This document shows, piece by piece, positions 1-8,666 of a stretch of DNA of 64,000 nucleotides. Made by a program: the position numbers and the translations under genes. The notes below the pieces were generated by a model. That model saw only the letters and a list, made by a program, of their open reading frames with translations, was not told where the DNA came from and searched no databases. The number at the start of each line of letters is the position of its first letter. The first letter of the stretch is position 1. Source of the stretch: Streptomyces sp. NBC_00557 (GTDB lineage Bacteria; Actinomycetota; Actinomycetes; Streptomycetales; Streptomycetaceae); NCBI RefSeq assembly GCF_036345995.1, contig NZ_CP107796.1:2728001-2792000 (forward strand), in the 5' to 3' direction.

Positions 1-29
1 TGCATGGGATTGTCTGCGATTGTCATCGT

Positions 30-917
30 ATGACGCCTATCACAGAGGTGGAGGGGCGGCGGGTCGCGCTCAGCAACCTGGAGAAGGTGCTGTATCCGGA
101 GACCGGCTTCACCAAGGCGGAGCTGGTGCACTACTACGCGACCAGCGCCGGTGCGCTGCTGCCGCATCTGCGCGACCGGGCCGTGTCCTTCCTGCGCTAC
201 CCGGACGGCCCGGACGGGCAGCTGTTCTTCACCAAGAACGTCCCGCCGGGTACGCCCGGCTGGGTCACGACCGCCGAGGTGCCCCGGTCGTCGGCCGACA
301 GCCCGGCGCGGATGGTCGTCGTACAGGATCTGCCGAGCCTGGTCTGGGCGGCGAATCTCGTCACCGAGTTCCACACCCACCAGTGGCTGGTGCAGTCGCC
401 GGACCTGGCCGACCGGCTCGTCTTCGACCTCGACCCGGGTGCGCCCGCGACCGTCCTCCACTGCTGCGAGGTCGCCCTGTGGCTGCGGGACCGGCTCGCG
501 GCGGACGGCATCGAGGCGTACCCGAAGACGGCCGGCTCCAAGGGGCTGCATCTGCTGGCCTCCGTGCGGGGGGCGTCCTCCGAGCGGACCAGCGAGTACG
601 CGAAGGCACTGGCCGTGGAGGCCGAGCGAGCGATGCCGCGGCTGGTGGTGCACCGGATGACGAAGAGCCTGAGGCCGGGGAAGGTGTTCGTCGACTGGAG
701 CCAGAACGCCGCCCGCAAGACCACGGCCACGCCCTACACGCTGCGCGCCCGCCGGGTTCCGCTGGTGTCCGCGCCCGTGACCTGGGAGGAGGTCGCGCAG
801 TGCCGCAGCCCGGGGCAGCTGGAGTTCCAGGCCGGCGACATCGCGCCCCGGCTCCAGGACCTCGGGGACCTCATGGCGCCGCTGCTGGACGCGGACTCGG
901 CCGCGCCGTTGCCCTGA
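30..917 (+). CDS. LigD-type polymerase/primase domain protein (stand-alone)
   Basis: 295 aa matching the archaeo-eukaryotic-primase-like polymerase domain of the NHEJ protein LigD. Visible motifs are the metal-binding FDLDP (about residues 133-137), TAGSKGLH (about 167-174), which aligns with the family's nucleotide-binding S-G-x-K-G-L-H block, and FVDWSQN (about 220-226), which carries the third acidic ligand. The family extends and fills DNA or RNA ends during Ku-dependent end joining. There is no ligase or phosphoesterase domain, so the LigD activities must be encoded separately, as is common in Streptomyces. The ATG at 30 lies very close to the window edge, so upstream context is unknown. 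No Ku gene is visible nearby. Family assignment is firm; the exact role in repair is inferred. Confidence 0.9.
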   Translation: MTPITEVEGRRVALSNLEKVLYPETGFTKAELVHYYATSAGALLPHLRDRAVSFLRYPDGPDGQLFFTKNVPPGTPGWVTTAEVPRSSADSPARMVVVQDLPSLVWAANLVTEFHTHQWLVQSPDLADRLVFDLDPGAPATVLHCCEVALWLRDRLAADGIEAYPKTAGSKGLHLLASVRGASSERTSEYAKALAVEAERAMPRLVVHRMTKSLRPGKVFVDWSQNAARKTTATPYTLRARRVPLVSAPVTWEEVAQCRSPGQLEFQAGDIAPRLQDLGDLMAPLLDADSAAPLP

Positions 918-981
918 CCGGGGGGGGCTCGACGGCTGCGCCCACCCCCGCTGGCGCCTACCCCTCAGCCCGCCGCTCCGC

Positions 982-1779
982 CTACACCCTCCCCCACGTC
1001 CTCCGGTCCCGCGCCATCGCGTGCAGCGCCTCCACGTCCGCCGGCTTCAGCACCCCTCCGAGCCGGCCCAGGCCGGGCAACTCGGTGTCCTGGAGGATCC
1101 GTACCGTTCTCGGCTGGACCGTGATCGTCACGTCGGCCGGGCCGGCCAGGGCCAGCAGCGGGTGGACCTCGGCGGTCAGGGCGTAGGAGGCCCGGTCGGC
1201 GACGGCGCGCAGCCGGCGCAGCAGGGGCTCGGGCTCGCGGCGGCCCACGGTGACCATCGGGTCGGCGACCCGCACCCGCGCCTTGCGGGCGTACAGGGCG
1301 TGTACGGCGAACAGGCCGCCGGGGCCGAGAAGGAGGTGGTGGATGCGGTCGCCGCCGGGCAGGGCTATGGAGTGCAGGGTGTGCCAGCCGGCGCCCTCCA
1401 GGCCGTCCAGGGCCGTGCCGACGGTCTCCTCGGCGGTCAGGGCGCGCCGGCGCGGGTCGGGGCGCAGCCGGTGGGCGGGGTCGCGGTCGAGGGCGACGAG
1501 GAGGGCCTCGCCGGGGCGGTTGGGCGCCAGGTCGTCGTCGGGGTGGAGGGTCAGCCGGGCGAGTTCCGCGGGGGTCGGCACCGGTGGCGGGCCCACGGTG
1601 ACCGGGCCGGTCAGGAACGGTTTCAGGGCCTGCAGTACGGCGTCCCTGCTGTCCTCGCCGAGCAGGTTGACCCGGCCTGTCTCACGGTCGTACCAGGCGA
1701 CGTTGGATCCGTCCGGGCGGCAGACGTACAGCCGTTCCCGGCCGTGCCGGCTGGCCGGCACCACGCGCAGTGCGCTCAT
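982..1779 (-). CDS. NERD-like (nuclease-related) domain protein
   Basis: 265 aa, soluble, without signal peptide or membrane segment. The central part (about residues 115-215) has a NERD-like layout: EETVGTALDGLEGAGWHTLH, then GGDRIHHLLLGPGGLFAVHALYA, which resembles the family's 'D-H-lv-G-p-G-lf-vi-d-k' core, and a predicted strand VTITVQPRTVRIL near the C-terminus. NERD domains are related to nuclease folds and are usually of unknown function. The N-terminal 60 residues contain RERLYVCRPDGSNVAWYDRETGRVNLL, which is seen in Streptomyces proteins of this type. It converges on the LigD-type gene with about 65 bp between the stops. The precise biochemical role cannot be told from sequence. Confidence 0.7.
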   Translation of the reverse strand: MSALRVVPASRHGRERLYVCRPDGSNVAWYDRETGRVNLLGEDSRDAVLQALKPFLTGPVTVGPPPVPTPAELARLTLHPDDDLAPNRPGEALLVALDRDPAHRLRPDPRRRALTAEETVGTALDGLEGAGWHTLHSIALPGGDRIHHLLLGPGGLFAVHALYARKARVRVADPMVTVGRREPEPLLRRLRAVADRASYALTAEVHPLLALAGPADVTITVQPRTVRILQDTELPGLGRLGGVLKPADVEALHAMARDRRTWGRV

Positions 1780-1879
1780 GCGCCATCACCCCTCGACCAT
1801 GGGAACAGGCGGGGTGCTCCCGGGGCAAGACCGGTTACCGTGGAGGGCGGCCCCGCGAGGGGGAGTTGGGGAGGCGCCG

Positions 1880-2389
1880 TTGCGGATCCGCGGAAAGCAG
1901 CCCGACGTACCGGCTCCGGAGAGCCCGTGGAACGAGATCGTGCCCGGCCTGTGGATGGGCGGGCACGAGTTCCGGGGCCGCTCGGGACGGCCGGAGCTCG
2001 CCGTCGTCCATGACGAGTTCGATGTGGTGCAGACGCTGCTGCGGCTGCCGGGGTACGGCCCCGATCCGGGCGTCGAGCACCATGTGTGGCCGATCCCGGA
2101 CGGTCCGCTGGACGGGACCCAGCTGGCCGGGGTGATCCGGCTGGCGCGCGCGGCGAACGAGGCCCTGGACGCCGGCCGCCGGGTGCTCGTGCGCTGCTAT
2201 CACGGGTACAACCGTTCGGGTCTCGTCGTCGCGCACGCCCTGCTGCAGCGCGGGCGGGGCTCGCCGGACGAGGTGATCCAGCTGATCCGGTCCCGGCGCT
2301 CGGCGTGGGCGCTGCACAACGATCTGTTCGTGGAGTACCTGCGCGCGGGCCTGTCGACCGTACGGCTGCTGGAGGAACTGGCCGAGTAG
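1880..2389 (+). CDS. Dual-specificity protein phosphatase-like protein
   Basis: 169 aa if translation starts at the TTG at 1880, which follows GGGGAGG at 1868-1874. Longer upstream frames have no such site. The phosphatase signature C-x5-R is present as RCYHGYNRSG (catalytic Cys and Arg), and a candidate general-acid loop is seen as WPIPDGP, typical of dual-specificity or tyrosine phosphatases. The N-terminus contains NEIVPGLWMGGHEF, a common start of small DSPs. It likely removes phosphate from protein Ser/Thr/Tyr. It lies divergent to the NERD-like gene and upstream of a lipoprotein/kinase pair, with no evidence that it is co-transcribed with them. Confidence 0.82.
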   Translation: MRIRGKQPDVPAPESPWNEIVPGLWMGGHEFRGRSGRPELAVVHDEFDVVQTLLRLPGYGPDPGVEHHVWPIPDGPLDGTQLAGVIRLARAANEALDAGRRVLVRCYHGYNRSGLVVAHALLQRGRGSPDEVIQLIRSRRSAWALHNDLFVEYLRAGLSTVRLLEELAE

Positions 2390-2463
2390 CCTCTCCTCCG
2401 GCCTCATGCCGGCGCCGGCCGGAGGCGGGGGCGCAGGGGTCACCCCGACGGCCGCGACGGCCA

Positions 2464-2508
2464 CACAGGCGTCAGCCCCACAAGCGTCAGCCCCACAGGC
2501 GTCACGTC
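2464..2508. repeat. Three tandem copies of a 15-bp direct repeat
   Basis: Units at 2464-2478, 2479-2493 and 2494-2508 read CACAGGCGTCAGCCC, CACAAGCGTCAGCCC and CACAGGCGTCACGTC. They sit in the 257-bp gap upstream of the lipoprotein gene. No function is evident. Confidence 0.75.
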
Positions 2509-2646
2509 ACCCGCACGGGTGCAAAAAGTACGTACATGGGAATTTACCCGTCTACGCGTAAGGTGTACCGGCCCCGACCGTCCCCACCAGCCCGACCGTC
2601 CCCACCGGCCTCGAACGTCCCGACCGGACCGACCCCCAGGAGCACC

Positions 2647-3399
2647 GTGCCAGCCCGCCGTCCCGCGCGCACCGCCCTCACCGCGGCCGCCGTCGTGCTG
2701 CTCGCGGCGACCGCGACGGCCTGCGGGGACGCCGGAGGGCTGCGGAGCGCGGGGGCGACGCCGCCCGCGGTCAGCCCCGCCAGGCTCTGGCCCGACCTGC
2801 GCCCGGCGTCCAGCCCCGCCTACCCCTACGACGTGGCGACCCGGGAGGTCGTCAAGGGCGTCGCGGTCCCCGGTGACGACATCCGCAGGGTCGACCCGGT
2901 GGACGTGGTGGAGGCGGAGGTCAGGGCCCATGCGGACGACTACGGGCCGAAGGGGCCGTACCACGCGACCGTGGACCGGCTCGGGGACTGCCGGCCCGGC
3001 GGCGACCGGGCACGCTGCCCGCTGCTGCCGCCGTACTACCGGGACCTCACGGGCGACGGCCGGGACGACATGACGCTGGGTTTCCGGCTCTACCCGACCA
3101 ACCAGACGGCCGTACGGGTCTACACGGTCGAGAAGCACCGGCTGGTGCAGGTGCTGTCCGACAACGACGCGATCATCGGCGTGGAGCTGGCCGGCCGGAC
3201 GCTGATCGAGCGCTCGCCCGCCGACATCTCCGGCTACGAGTACCGCACGACCTGGGTGTGGGACCCGGGGCAGCGCGCGATGGTCTTCTCCCGCGACGAG
3301 TACCTGCACACCGGTGGCGGCCGGCATGCCAAGAAGCCCTCGCCGTCCCCGTCCCCGTCCCCGTCCGGCTCCCCCTCCCTCTCCGCGAGCGCGCCATGA
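2647..3399 (+). CDS. Putative lipoprotein, likely partner of the adjacent histidine kinase
   Basis: 250 aa from the GTG at 2647, preceded by AGGAG at 2638-2642. The N-terminus VPARRPARTALTAAAVVLL is a signal sequence ending in a lipobox-like ATAC, so it should be anchored at the outer face of the membrane. The middle contains DLTGDGRDDMTLGFRLYP, reminiscent of calcium-binding or repeat-type extracellular modules, and the C-terminus is a Ser-Pro tail (SPSPSPSPSGS). Its stop overlaps the start of the kinase gene (ATGA at 3396-3399), which implies translational coupling. The arrangement recalls the CseA/CseC lipoprotein-kinase module of Streptomyces cell-envelope stress sensing, but sequence identity to CseA is not claimed. 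Confidence 0.75.
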   Translation: MPARRPARTALTAAAVVLLAATATACGDAGGLRSAGATPPAVSPARLWPDLRPASSPAYPYDVATREVVKGVAVPGDDIRRVDPVDVVEAEVRAHADDYGPKGPYHATVDRLGDCRPGGDRARCPLLPPYYRDLTGDGRDDMTLGFRLYPTNQTAVRVYTVEKHRLVQVLSDNDAIIGVELAGRTLIERSPADISGYEYRTTWVWDPGQRAMVFSRDEYLHTGGGRHAKKPSPSPSPSPSGSPSLSASAP

Positions 3400-4646
3400 G
3401 GCTCGCGCTCCCCCGCTGGGCCGGGGCGCTCGCCGTGAAGGCCGCCGCCTTCATCACGGTGATGTGCTGTGCGCTGGCCGCGCTGCTCGGCGTCCTGGTG
3501 CACGTCTCGGTGACCGACCAGACCGTCGGCCAGGCCCGGAGCCGGGCGCTGTCCCGCCTCGCGGACGCCACCGCGGCGTACGAGGCCGGGGACACGCTGC
3601 CAGTGAACGCCGGCGTGGACCCAGAGGGCCTGCCCGCGCGGCTGCGGCGGCTCGCGGCGGCCGGCCGGCGCGGCACCATGGTCTCCTCGCACGGCGGACG
3701 GCCCACCATGTGGGCGGCGGGCCCGGTGGCCGGGCACCGGGCGCTCGCCGTGGCCGTCGACTACTCGCAGCAGTCCCGCACCATCGCCGGCCTGGACAAC
3801 TCGATCCTGTGGTCGTCGGGGCTGGCGATCGGGGCGACGGTGCTGGTCGGCGTGTTCGCGGTGACCCGGGTGACGCGGCGGCTGCACGACACCGCGCAGG
3901 TCGCCCGGCGGATCAGCGCGGGCGACCTGGACGCGCGCGTGCACGACCCGCGCACCAAGGACCCGTCCCGCCCGCAGGACGAGGTGGCCGCGGTGGCGGC
4001 GGCCCTGGACACCATGGCCGCCACGCTGCAGAGCAAGCTGCTGAGCGAGCAGCGGTTCACCGCGGACGTGGCGCACGAACTGCGCACCCCGCTGACCGGG
4101 CTGCACGCGGCGGCCGAGCTGCTGCCGCCGGGCCGGCCGACGGAGCTGGTGCGCGACCGGGTGGCGGCGCTGCGCACCCTCACCGAGGACCTGCTCGAGA
4201 TCTCCCGGCTGGACACCGGGCGGGAGAAGCCGGCCGTGGACACCGAGGAGCTGGGCGCGCTGGCCCGGCGGGTGGTACGGGCCTCGGGCACCGACACCGA
4301 GGTGCGGGTCCTCACCGACGCGCGGGTGGAGACCGACCGGCGGCGCCTGGAGCGGGTGCTGGGGAACCTCGTCGCCAACGCGCACAAGCACGGGGCGCCG
4401 CCGGTGGTGGTGACGGTGAACGGGGCCGTGGTGACCGTCCGGGACCACGGGGCCGGATACCCGGAGTACCTGGTGGCCCACGGGCCGCAGCGGTTCCGTA
4501 CGGAGGGCGGGGCCACCGGGCACGGGCTGGGGCTGACCATCGCCGTGGGGCAGGCGGAGGTGCTGGGCGCGCGGCTGTCCTTCGCGAACGCCGTGGACGG
4601 CGGGGCGGTCGCCACGCTGGTCCTGCCGGACGGGGGCGGGCGGTAG
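3396..4646 (+). CDS. Sensor histidine kinase without an adjacent response regulator
   Basis: 416 aa starting at the ATG that overlaps the lipoprotein stop. Order: membrane segment near residues 12-36, extracytoplasmic loop to about 125, second membrane segment about 130-150, HAMP (about 150-205), HisKA with FTADVAHELRTPLTGL (His near 230), then HATPase_c with N-box NLVANAHKHG, G1 DHGAGYPEYL and G2 GHGLGLTI. The catalytic domain is shortened between G1 and G2, like CseC-type kinases. No response regulator is encoded in this operon or nearby; the nearest one, about 26 kb away, has its own kinase. The upstream lipoprotein suggests envelope sensing. The next genes encode cell-wall synthesis proteins, but a 123-bp gap separates them. 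Confidence 0.9.
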   Translation: MRLALPRWAGALAVKAAAFITVMCCALAALLGVLVHVSVTDQTVGQARSRALSRLADATAAYEAGDTLPVNAGVDPEGLPARLRRLAAAGRRGTMVSSHGGRPTMWAAGPVAGHRALAVAVDYSQQSRTIAGLDNSILWSSGLAIGATVLVGVFAVTRVTRRLHDTAQVARRISAGDLDARVHDPRTKDPSRPQDEVAAVAAALDTMAATLQSKLLSEQRFTADVAHELRTPLTGLHAAAELLPPGRPTELVRDRVAALRTLTEDLLEISRLDTGREKPAVDTEELGALARRVVRASGTDTEVRVLTDARVETDRRRLERVLGNLVANAHKHGAPPVVVTVNGAVVTVRDHGAGYPEYLVAHGPQRFRTEGGATGHGLGLTIAVGQAEVLGARLSFANAVDGGAVATLVLPDGGGR

Positions 4647-4684
4647 GGGCCTCGGGTCCACCGGTGGGTCGCCGGGTGCGGGTC

Positions 4685-4730
4685 CGTTGTGGTTTCCCGC
4701 GCCGTTCCCCGCGCCCCTTCGGGGCGCGCC
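4685..4730. repeat. Dispersed intergenic repeat with GC hairpin (copy 1)
   Basis: The segment reads GTTGTGGTTTCCCGCGCCG followed by TTCCCCGCGCCCCTTCGGGG and CGC, with the perfect hairpin GCGCCCC-ttc-GGGGCGC. Related copies lie at 28735-28776 and 37066-37109, all between genes. This is a common dispersed element in Streptomyces genomes. Confidence 0.7.
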
Positions 4731-4769
4731 CAAACAGAGAAAAAAATCCCCCTTGGGTAGGTTCGCGGC

Positions 4770-6128
4770 ATGACCAAGGCCGGAACCACCCTGGCGGCGC
4801 AGGCCTCCCCGCCCGTCGTACGCCTGCGCCGGCGCCGTGGCATCGAGCTCGCCCTGATCGTGCTGGCCGTCCTGCTGTCCGTGTACGGCTACTGCGCGGT
4901 GGGGCTGGCCCGGGCCGGCACCGTCCCGCCCGGCGCGGTCGGCTACGGCGCCGGGCTCGGGGTGCTCGCGCTGTGCGCGCACGCGGCGGTGCGGATCCGG
5001 GCGCCGTACGCCGATCCGCTCTTCCTGCCGATCGGCGTGCTGCTCAACGGGCTGGGGCTGGTCCTGATCTACCGGCTGGACCTGGAGACACCGGGCCACG
5101 AGACCGCCCCGGCCCAGCTCGTGTGGTCCACGCTCGGGGTGGGGCTGTTCATCGGCGTGGTACTGGTGCTGCGCGACCACCGGGTGCTCCAGCGGTACGC
5201 GTACGTCGGCGTCGCCGTCGCGCTCGGGCTGCTGGCGCTGCCGATCCTGTTCCCCCCGGTCAACGGCGCCCGGATCTGGATCCGGTTCGCCGGGTTCTCC
5301 ATCCAGCCGGGCGAGTTCGCGAAGGTGCTGCTCGCGGTGTTCTTCGCCGCCTACCTGGCCGCCAACCGCAACGCGCTCGCCTACACGGGCCGGCGGCTGT
5401 GGCTGCTGCAGTTCCCCACCGGGCGGGTGCTCGGGCCGATCGTGACGATCTGGCTGCTGAGCGTCGGCGTGCTGGTCCTGGAGCGGGACCTGGGCACCTC
5501 GCTGCTGTTCTTCGCGCTGTTCGTGGTGCTGCTGTACGTCGCCACCGGCCGGACCGGCTGGATCGCGGTCGGGCTGCTGCTCGCGGTCGTCGGCGCGGCG
5601 GCCGTGGGACGGACCGAACCGCATGTGCACCAGCGGATCACGGACTGGCTGCACCCCTTCGCCACCATCGAGGCCGGACAGGGCCCGAACCAGCTCTCGC
5701 AGTCGCTGTTCGCCTTCGCGGCGGGCGGGGTCCTCGGCAGCGGGCTCGGGCTCGGCCACTCCGTCCTGATCGGCTTCGCCGCCAAGTCGGACTTCATCCT
5801 GGCCACGGCGGGCGAGGAGCTGGGGCTCGCGGGGCTCGCGGCGGTCATCCTGCTGTACGCGCTGCTGGTGGAGCGCGGCTACCGGGCCGGCCTCGCCCTG
5901 CGCGAGCCCTTCGGCCGGCTGCTCGCGGTCGGGCTGGCCTCGATCCTGGCGCTGCAGGTGTTCGTGATCGCGGGCGGGGTCACCGGGCTGATCCCGCTGA
6001 CCGGGATGGCGATGCCGTTCCTCGCTCAGGGCGGCTCCTCGGTGGTCACCAACTGGGTGATGGTGGCGCTGCTGATCCGGGTGAGCGACTCGGCGCGCCA
6101 CCAGTACGACGGGCGGGAGGCGCGGTGA
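4770..6128 (+). CDS. RodA/FtsW/SpoVE-family peptidoglycan glycosyltransferase (SEDS)
   Basis: 452 aa, polytopic with about 10-12 hydrophobic segments. SEDS-family hallmarks are seen: NGARIWIRFAGFSIQPGEFAK (about residues 170-190), including the conserved W-I and Q-P-x-E-x-x-K, and TAGEELGLAG plus GLIPLTGMAMPFLAQGGSS near the C-terminus. These proteins polymerise lipid II into glycan strands together with a cognate class B PBP. The next gene encodes such a PBP, and the stop/start overlap (GTGA at 6125-6128) supports one working pair. Streptomyces carries several SEDS proteins (vegetative, divisional, sporulation), and the sequence alone does not show which process this one serves. Confidence 0.93.
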   Translation: MTKAGTTLAAQASPPVVRLRRRRGIELALIVLAVLLSVYGYCAVGLARAGTVPPGAVGYGAGLGVLALCAHAAVRIRAPYADPLFLPIGVLLNGLGLVLIYRLDLETPGHETAPAQLVWSTLGVGLFIGVVLVLRDHRVLQRYAYVGVAVALGLLALPILFPPVNGARIWIRFAGFSIQPGEFAKVLLAVFFAAYLAANRNALAYTGRRLWLLQFPTGRVLGPIVTIWLLSVGVLVLERDLGTSLLFFALFVVLLYVATGRTGWIAVGLLLAVVGAAAVGRTEPHVHQRITDWLHPFATIEAGQGPNQLSQSLFAFAAGGVLGSGLGLGHSVLIGFAAKSDFILATAGEELGLAGLAAVILLYALLVERGYRAGLALREPFGRLLAVGLASILALQVFVIAGGVTGLIPLTGMAMPFLAQGGSSVVTNWVMVALLIRVSDSARHQYDGREAR

Positions 6129-7621
6129 CCGGGTACGGCGGCTTCCACGAGGGCGAGCGGCCGATGGGCCGGTACATCCGGCACGCCTGCGCGTTCTGCA
6201 CACTCCTGCTGGCGGCGCTGCTGGCCAACGCGGCCCGGGTGCAGGTGGTGCAGTCGGGGGTGTACGACGGCAACCCGTACAACCGGCGCGCCGAGATCGC
6301 CCGTTACGGCCGGCCGCGCGGCGACATCCTCGTCGGCGGCGAGCCGGTCACCGGCTCCGTGGACACCGGAGAGCAGCTGCGCTACGAACGCACCTACAAG
6401 AACGGCCCGTTGTACGCGCCGGTCACCGGCTTCTCCTCGCAGTCGTACGGCACGACGTTCCTGGAGCACTCCGGGGACGGGGTGCTCTCCGGCAGGGACC
6501 CGATGCTGTCGCCGCTGCCGCTGTGGCAGGACGTGACCCGCAGCGCGAGCCCGGCCGGGAACGTCGTCACCACGCTGAACCGGGCCGCGCAGGAGGCGGC
6601 GTACCGGGGACTCGCCGGGCGCAAGGGCGCGGTGGCCGCGATCGAGCCGACGACGGGCCGCGTGCTGGTGCTGGTGTCGAGTCCGTCGTACGACCCCGGG
6701 GAGCTGTCCGGCAACGGCGAGGCGGTGGCGTCGGCGTGGGCGCGGCTCAACCACGACCCGGAGAAGCCGATGCTCAACCGGGCGGTGCGGCAGACCTATC
6801 CGCCGGGTTCCACGTTCAAGGTGGTCACCGCGGCGGCGGCGCTGGACGCGGGCGTGGTCACCGATGTGGACGCGCGCACCGGCTCTCCCGACCCCTACCG
6901 GCTGCCGGGCACCAGGACCCGGCTGACCAACGAGGCCGACGGCTGCGGGGACGCCTCGCTGCGGTCGGCCTTCGAGTGGTCCTGCAACACGGTGTTCGCC
7001 AAGCTCGGCGTGGACGTCGGGGTGAAGGACATGGTGGCCACGGCGGAGGCGTTCGGGTTCAACGACACCCGGCTGCGCATCCCCTTCTGGGTGGCGCGGA
7101 GCACCTTCGACCCGCGCGTCGACCAGGCGCAGCTGGCGCTGTCGTCGATCGGGCAGTACAACACGCGGGCCACGCCCCTGCAGATGGCGATGGTGGCGGC
7201 GGCCGTCGCCGACCGGGGGCAGCTGCGGACGCCGTACCTGGTGGAGCGGACGACCCGGAGGAACGGCGAGACGGTCGCCGGGAGCGGGCCGCATCCGGTG
7301 CGGCAGGTGATGAACCCCTCGACGGCCGAGCGTCTGAGGGAGCTGATGGCCGACGTGGTCCGGGAGGGCACCGGCACCCGGGCGGCCATCCGCGGCGCCC
7401 TGGTCGGCGGCAAGACCGGCACCGCGCAGCACGGGGTCGGCAACTCCGGTGTGCCGTACGCCTGGTTCGTGTCCTGGGCGCAGGCCGACGACAGTCTGGA
7501 GCCGCAGGTGGCGGTCGCGGTGGTGGTGGAGGACGCGTCGGCGAACCGGGGCGAGATCAGCGGCGGCGGCGACGCGGCGCCGATCGCGCGGGACGTGATG
7601 CGGGCGGTCCTGGGCCGGTGA
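6125..7621 (+). CDS. Class B penicillin-binding protein (transpeptidase)
   Basis: 498 aa from a GTG overlapping the SEDS stop. One N-terminal membrane anchor (about residues 20-38), a PBP dimerisation-like region, then the transpeptidase domain with all three active-site motifs: STFK (Ser near residue 229), SCN (about 288-290) and KTGTA (about 431-435). It cross-links peptidoglycan made by its SEDS partner and is a beta-lactam target. Length is typical for the short actinobacterial PbpA-type class B PBPs; there are no PASTA domains. Translational coupling with the upstream SEDS gene is direct evidence of a functional pair. Confidence 0.95.
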   Translation: MTGYGGFHEGERPMGRYIRHACAFCTLLLAALLANAARVQVVQSGVYDGNPYNRRAEIARYGRPRGDILVGGEPVTGSVDTGEQLRYERTYKNGPLYAPVTGFSSQSYGTTFLEHSGDGVLSGRDPMLSPLPLWQDVTRSASPAGNVVTTLNRAAQEAAYRGLAGRKGAVAAIEPTTGRVLVLVSSPSYDPGELSGNGEAVASAWARLNHDPEKPMLNRAVRQTYPPGSTFKVVTAAAALDAGVVTDVDARTGSPDPYRLPGTRTRLTNEADGCGDASLRSAFEWSCNTVFAKLGVDVGVKDMVATAEAFGFNDTRLRIPFWVARSTFDPRVDQAQLALSSIGQYNTRATPLQMAMVAAAVADRGQLRTPYLVERTTRRNGETVAGSGPHPVRQVMNPSTAERLRELMADVVREGTGTRAAIRGALVGGKTGTAQHGVGNSGVPYAWFVSWAQADDSLEPQVAVAVVVEDASANRGEISGGGDAAPIARDVMRAVLGR

Positions 7622-7637
7622 GCACCGGCCCAGGTCC
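7606..7637. terminator. Hairpin terminator overlapping the PBP stop codon
   Basis: The stem GGTCCTGGGCCGG (7606-7618) pairs with CCGGCCCAGGTCC (7625-7637) with one mismatch and a 6-nt loop that contains the stop codon. It can serve transcripts from both sides, since the next gene converges. There is no T-run, as is common in high-GC bacteria. Confidence 0.65.
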
Positions 7638-7693
7638 TGTCGTCGAACTCTCGCCGTCCGCCCGGAGGGCGGGCCTCGGGGGGAGCCGTGCGG

Positions 7694-8608
7694 TCAGCCG
7701 GCCGGCTGGAGCATCTCCGAGCGGACCTTGAGGGTGTGCCGGGCGGCCGCGTCGAGGTCGACGTCGGACGGGTCGGGCGCCGGCAGGGCGGCCTCGCCGA
7801 TGACGGCCGCCGTGTTGCCGTCCGCCCAGGCGCACACCGGGTAGGTGATCGTCACCAGGGCCGCCTTCTGGGTCAGCACCTCGCAGCTGATCGTGACGTC
7901 GGAACCGGACGGGGTGACGTCCTGCGGCGCCTGGTCCACGGTCACGCTCTCCGCCTCGGCGGCGCCCTTGAGCATGCTGCGCCGCACCGCGTCCTTGTTC
8001 TTGAACCGGCCGTACATGCCCGAGACCAGCAGCATGCCCTTGCTGCTGTCGCCGCCGGGGCTGTAGCGGGCGGTGACGGCGTGGATGTCCTTGGCGTCCC
8101 AGGCGCCGTCGGCCTCCTTCTCGACCTTCTTGCCCTCGGTGTCGGACATGTCCTGGGCGAGCCGGTACTTGTCGTCGAGGAGGGTCCTGGGCAGCGTCAG
8201 CTTGTTCTTCGCCTCCGGGAAGCCGCTCTCGGCCGCCATCCCGATCAGCGCGAGCGCCACGACGATCGCCGCGACGGCGCCGCCCGAGATCCCGAGGACC
8301 AGCCCGACCCGCCGCTTCTTCGGCAGCGGGGCCATGGGCGGGGCACCCCAGCCGCCGTACGGCTGCTGGCCGTACGGCTGGGGCGGGTAGGGCTGCTGCG
8401 GCGGGTACGGCGAGCCGTAGGGGCCGGGGGCGGCCTGCGGGGGCTGTTGGCCGTAGGCGCCGGGGGCGGCCGGCGGCACCTGCTGACCGTAGGGAGCCTG
8501 CGGGGGCGCGCCGTACGGCCCTGGGGCGGCCTGCGGGGGCGGGCCGTACGGGTTCGGCTGCTGGGGGCCGTTGGGGTACGGCTGCTGCGGTGGCGGAGGC
8601 ATGGACAC
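7694..8608 (-). CDS. Membrane protein with Pro/Gln/Tyr-rich cytoplasmic N-terminus
   Basis: 304 aa. The first about 90 residues are a low-complexity Pro-Gln-Tyr-Gly tract (repeats such as PYGQQP, PPQAAPG), followed by KKRR and one membrane helix (about residues 98-121, VGLVLGISGGAVAAIVVALALIG), then an about 180-residue extracytoplasmic domain. The layout is shared by many actinobacterial envelope proteins whose outer domains are unassigned. ATGs at 8608 and 8602 are both possible starts. It converges on the PBP gene; a functional link is not shown. I do not recognise the C-terminal domain. Confidence 0.7.
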   Translation of the reverse strand: MSMPPPPQQPYPNGPQQPNPYGPPPQAAPGPYGAPPQAPYGQQVPPAAPGAYGQQPPQAAPGPYGSPYPPQQPYPPQPYGQQPYGGWGAPPMAPLPKKRRVGLVLGISGGAVAAIVVALALIGMAAESGFPEAKNKLTLPRTLLDDKYRLAQDMSDTEGKKVEKEADGAWDAKDIHAVTARYSPGGDSSKGMLLVSGMYGRFKNKDAVRRSMLKGAAEAESVTVDQAPQDVTPSGSDVTISCEVLTQKAALVTITYPVCAWADGNTAAVIGEAALPAPDPSDVDLDAAARHTLKVRSEMLQPAG

Positions 8609-8666
8609 GTCGGAACGCTACTGCACCCGGGTGAACACCCCGACGCCCGCCTCGGCATCCGCCGCC

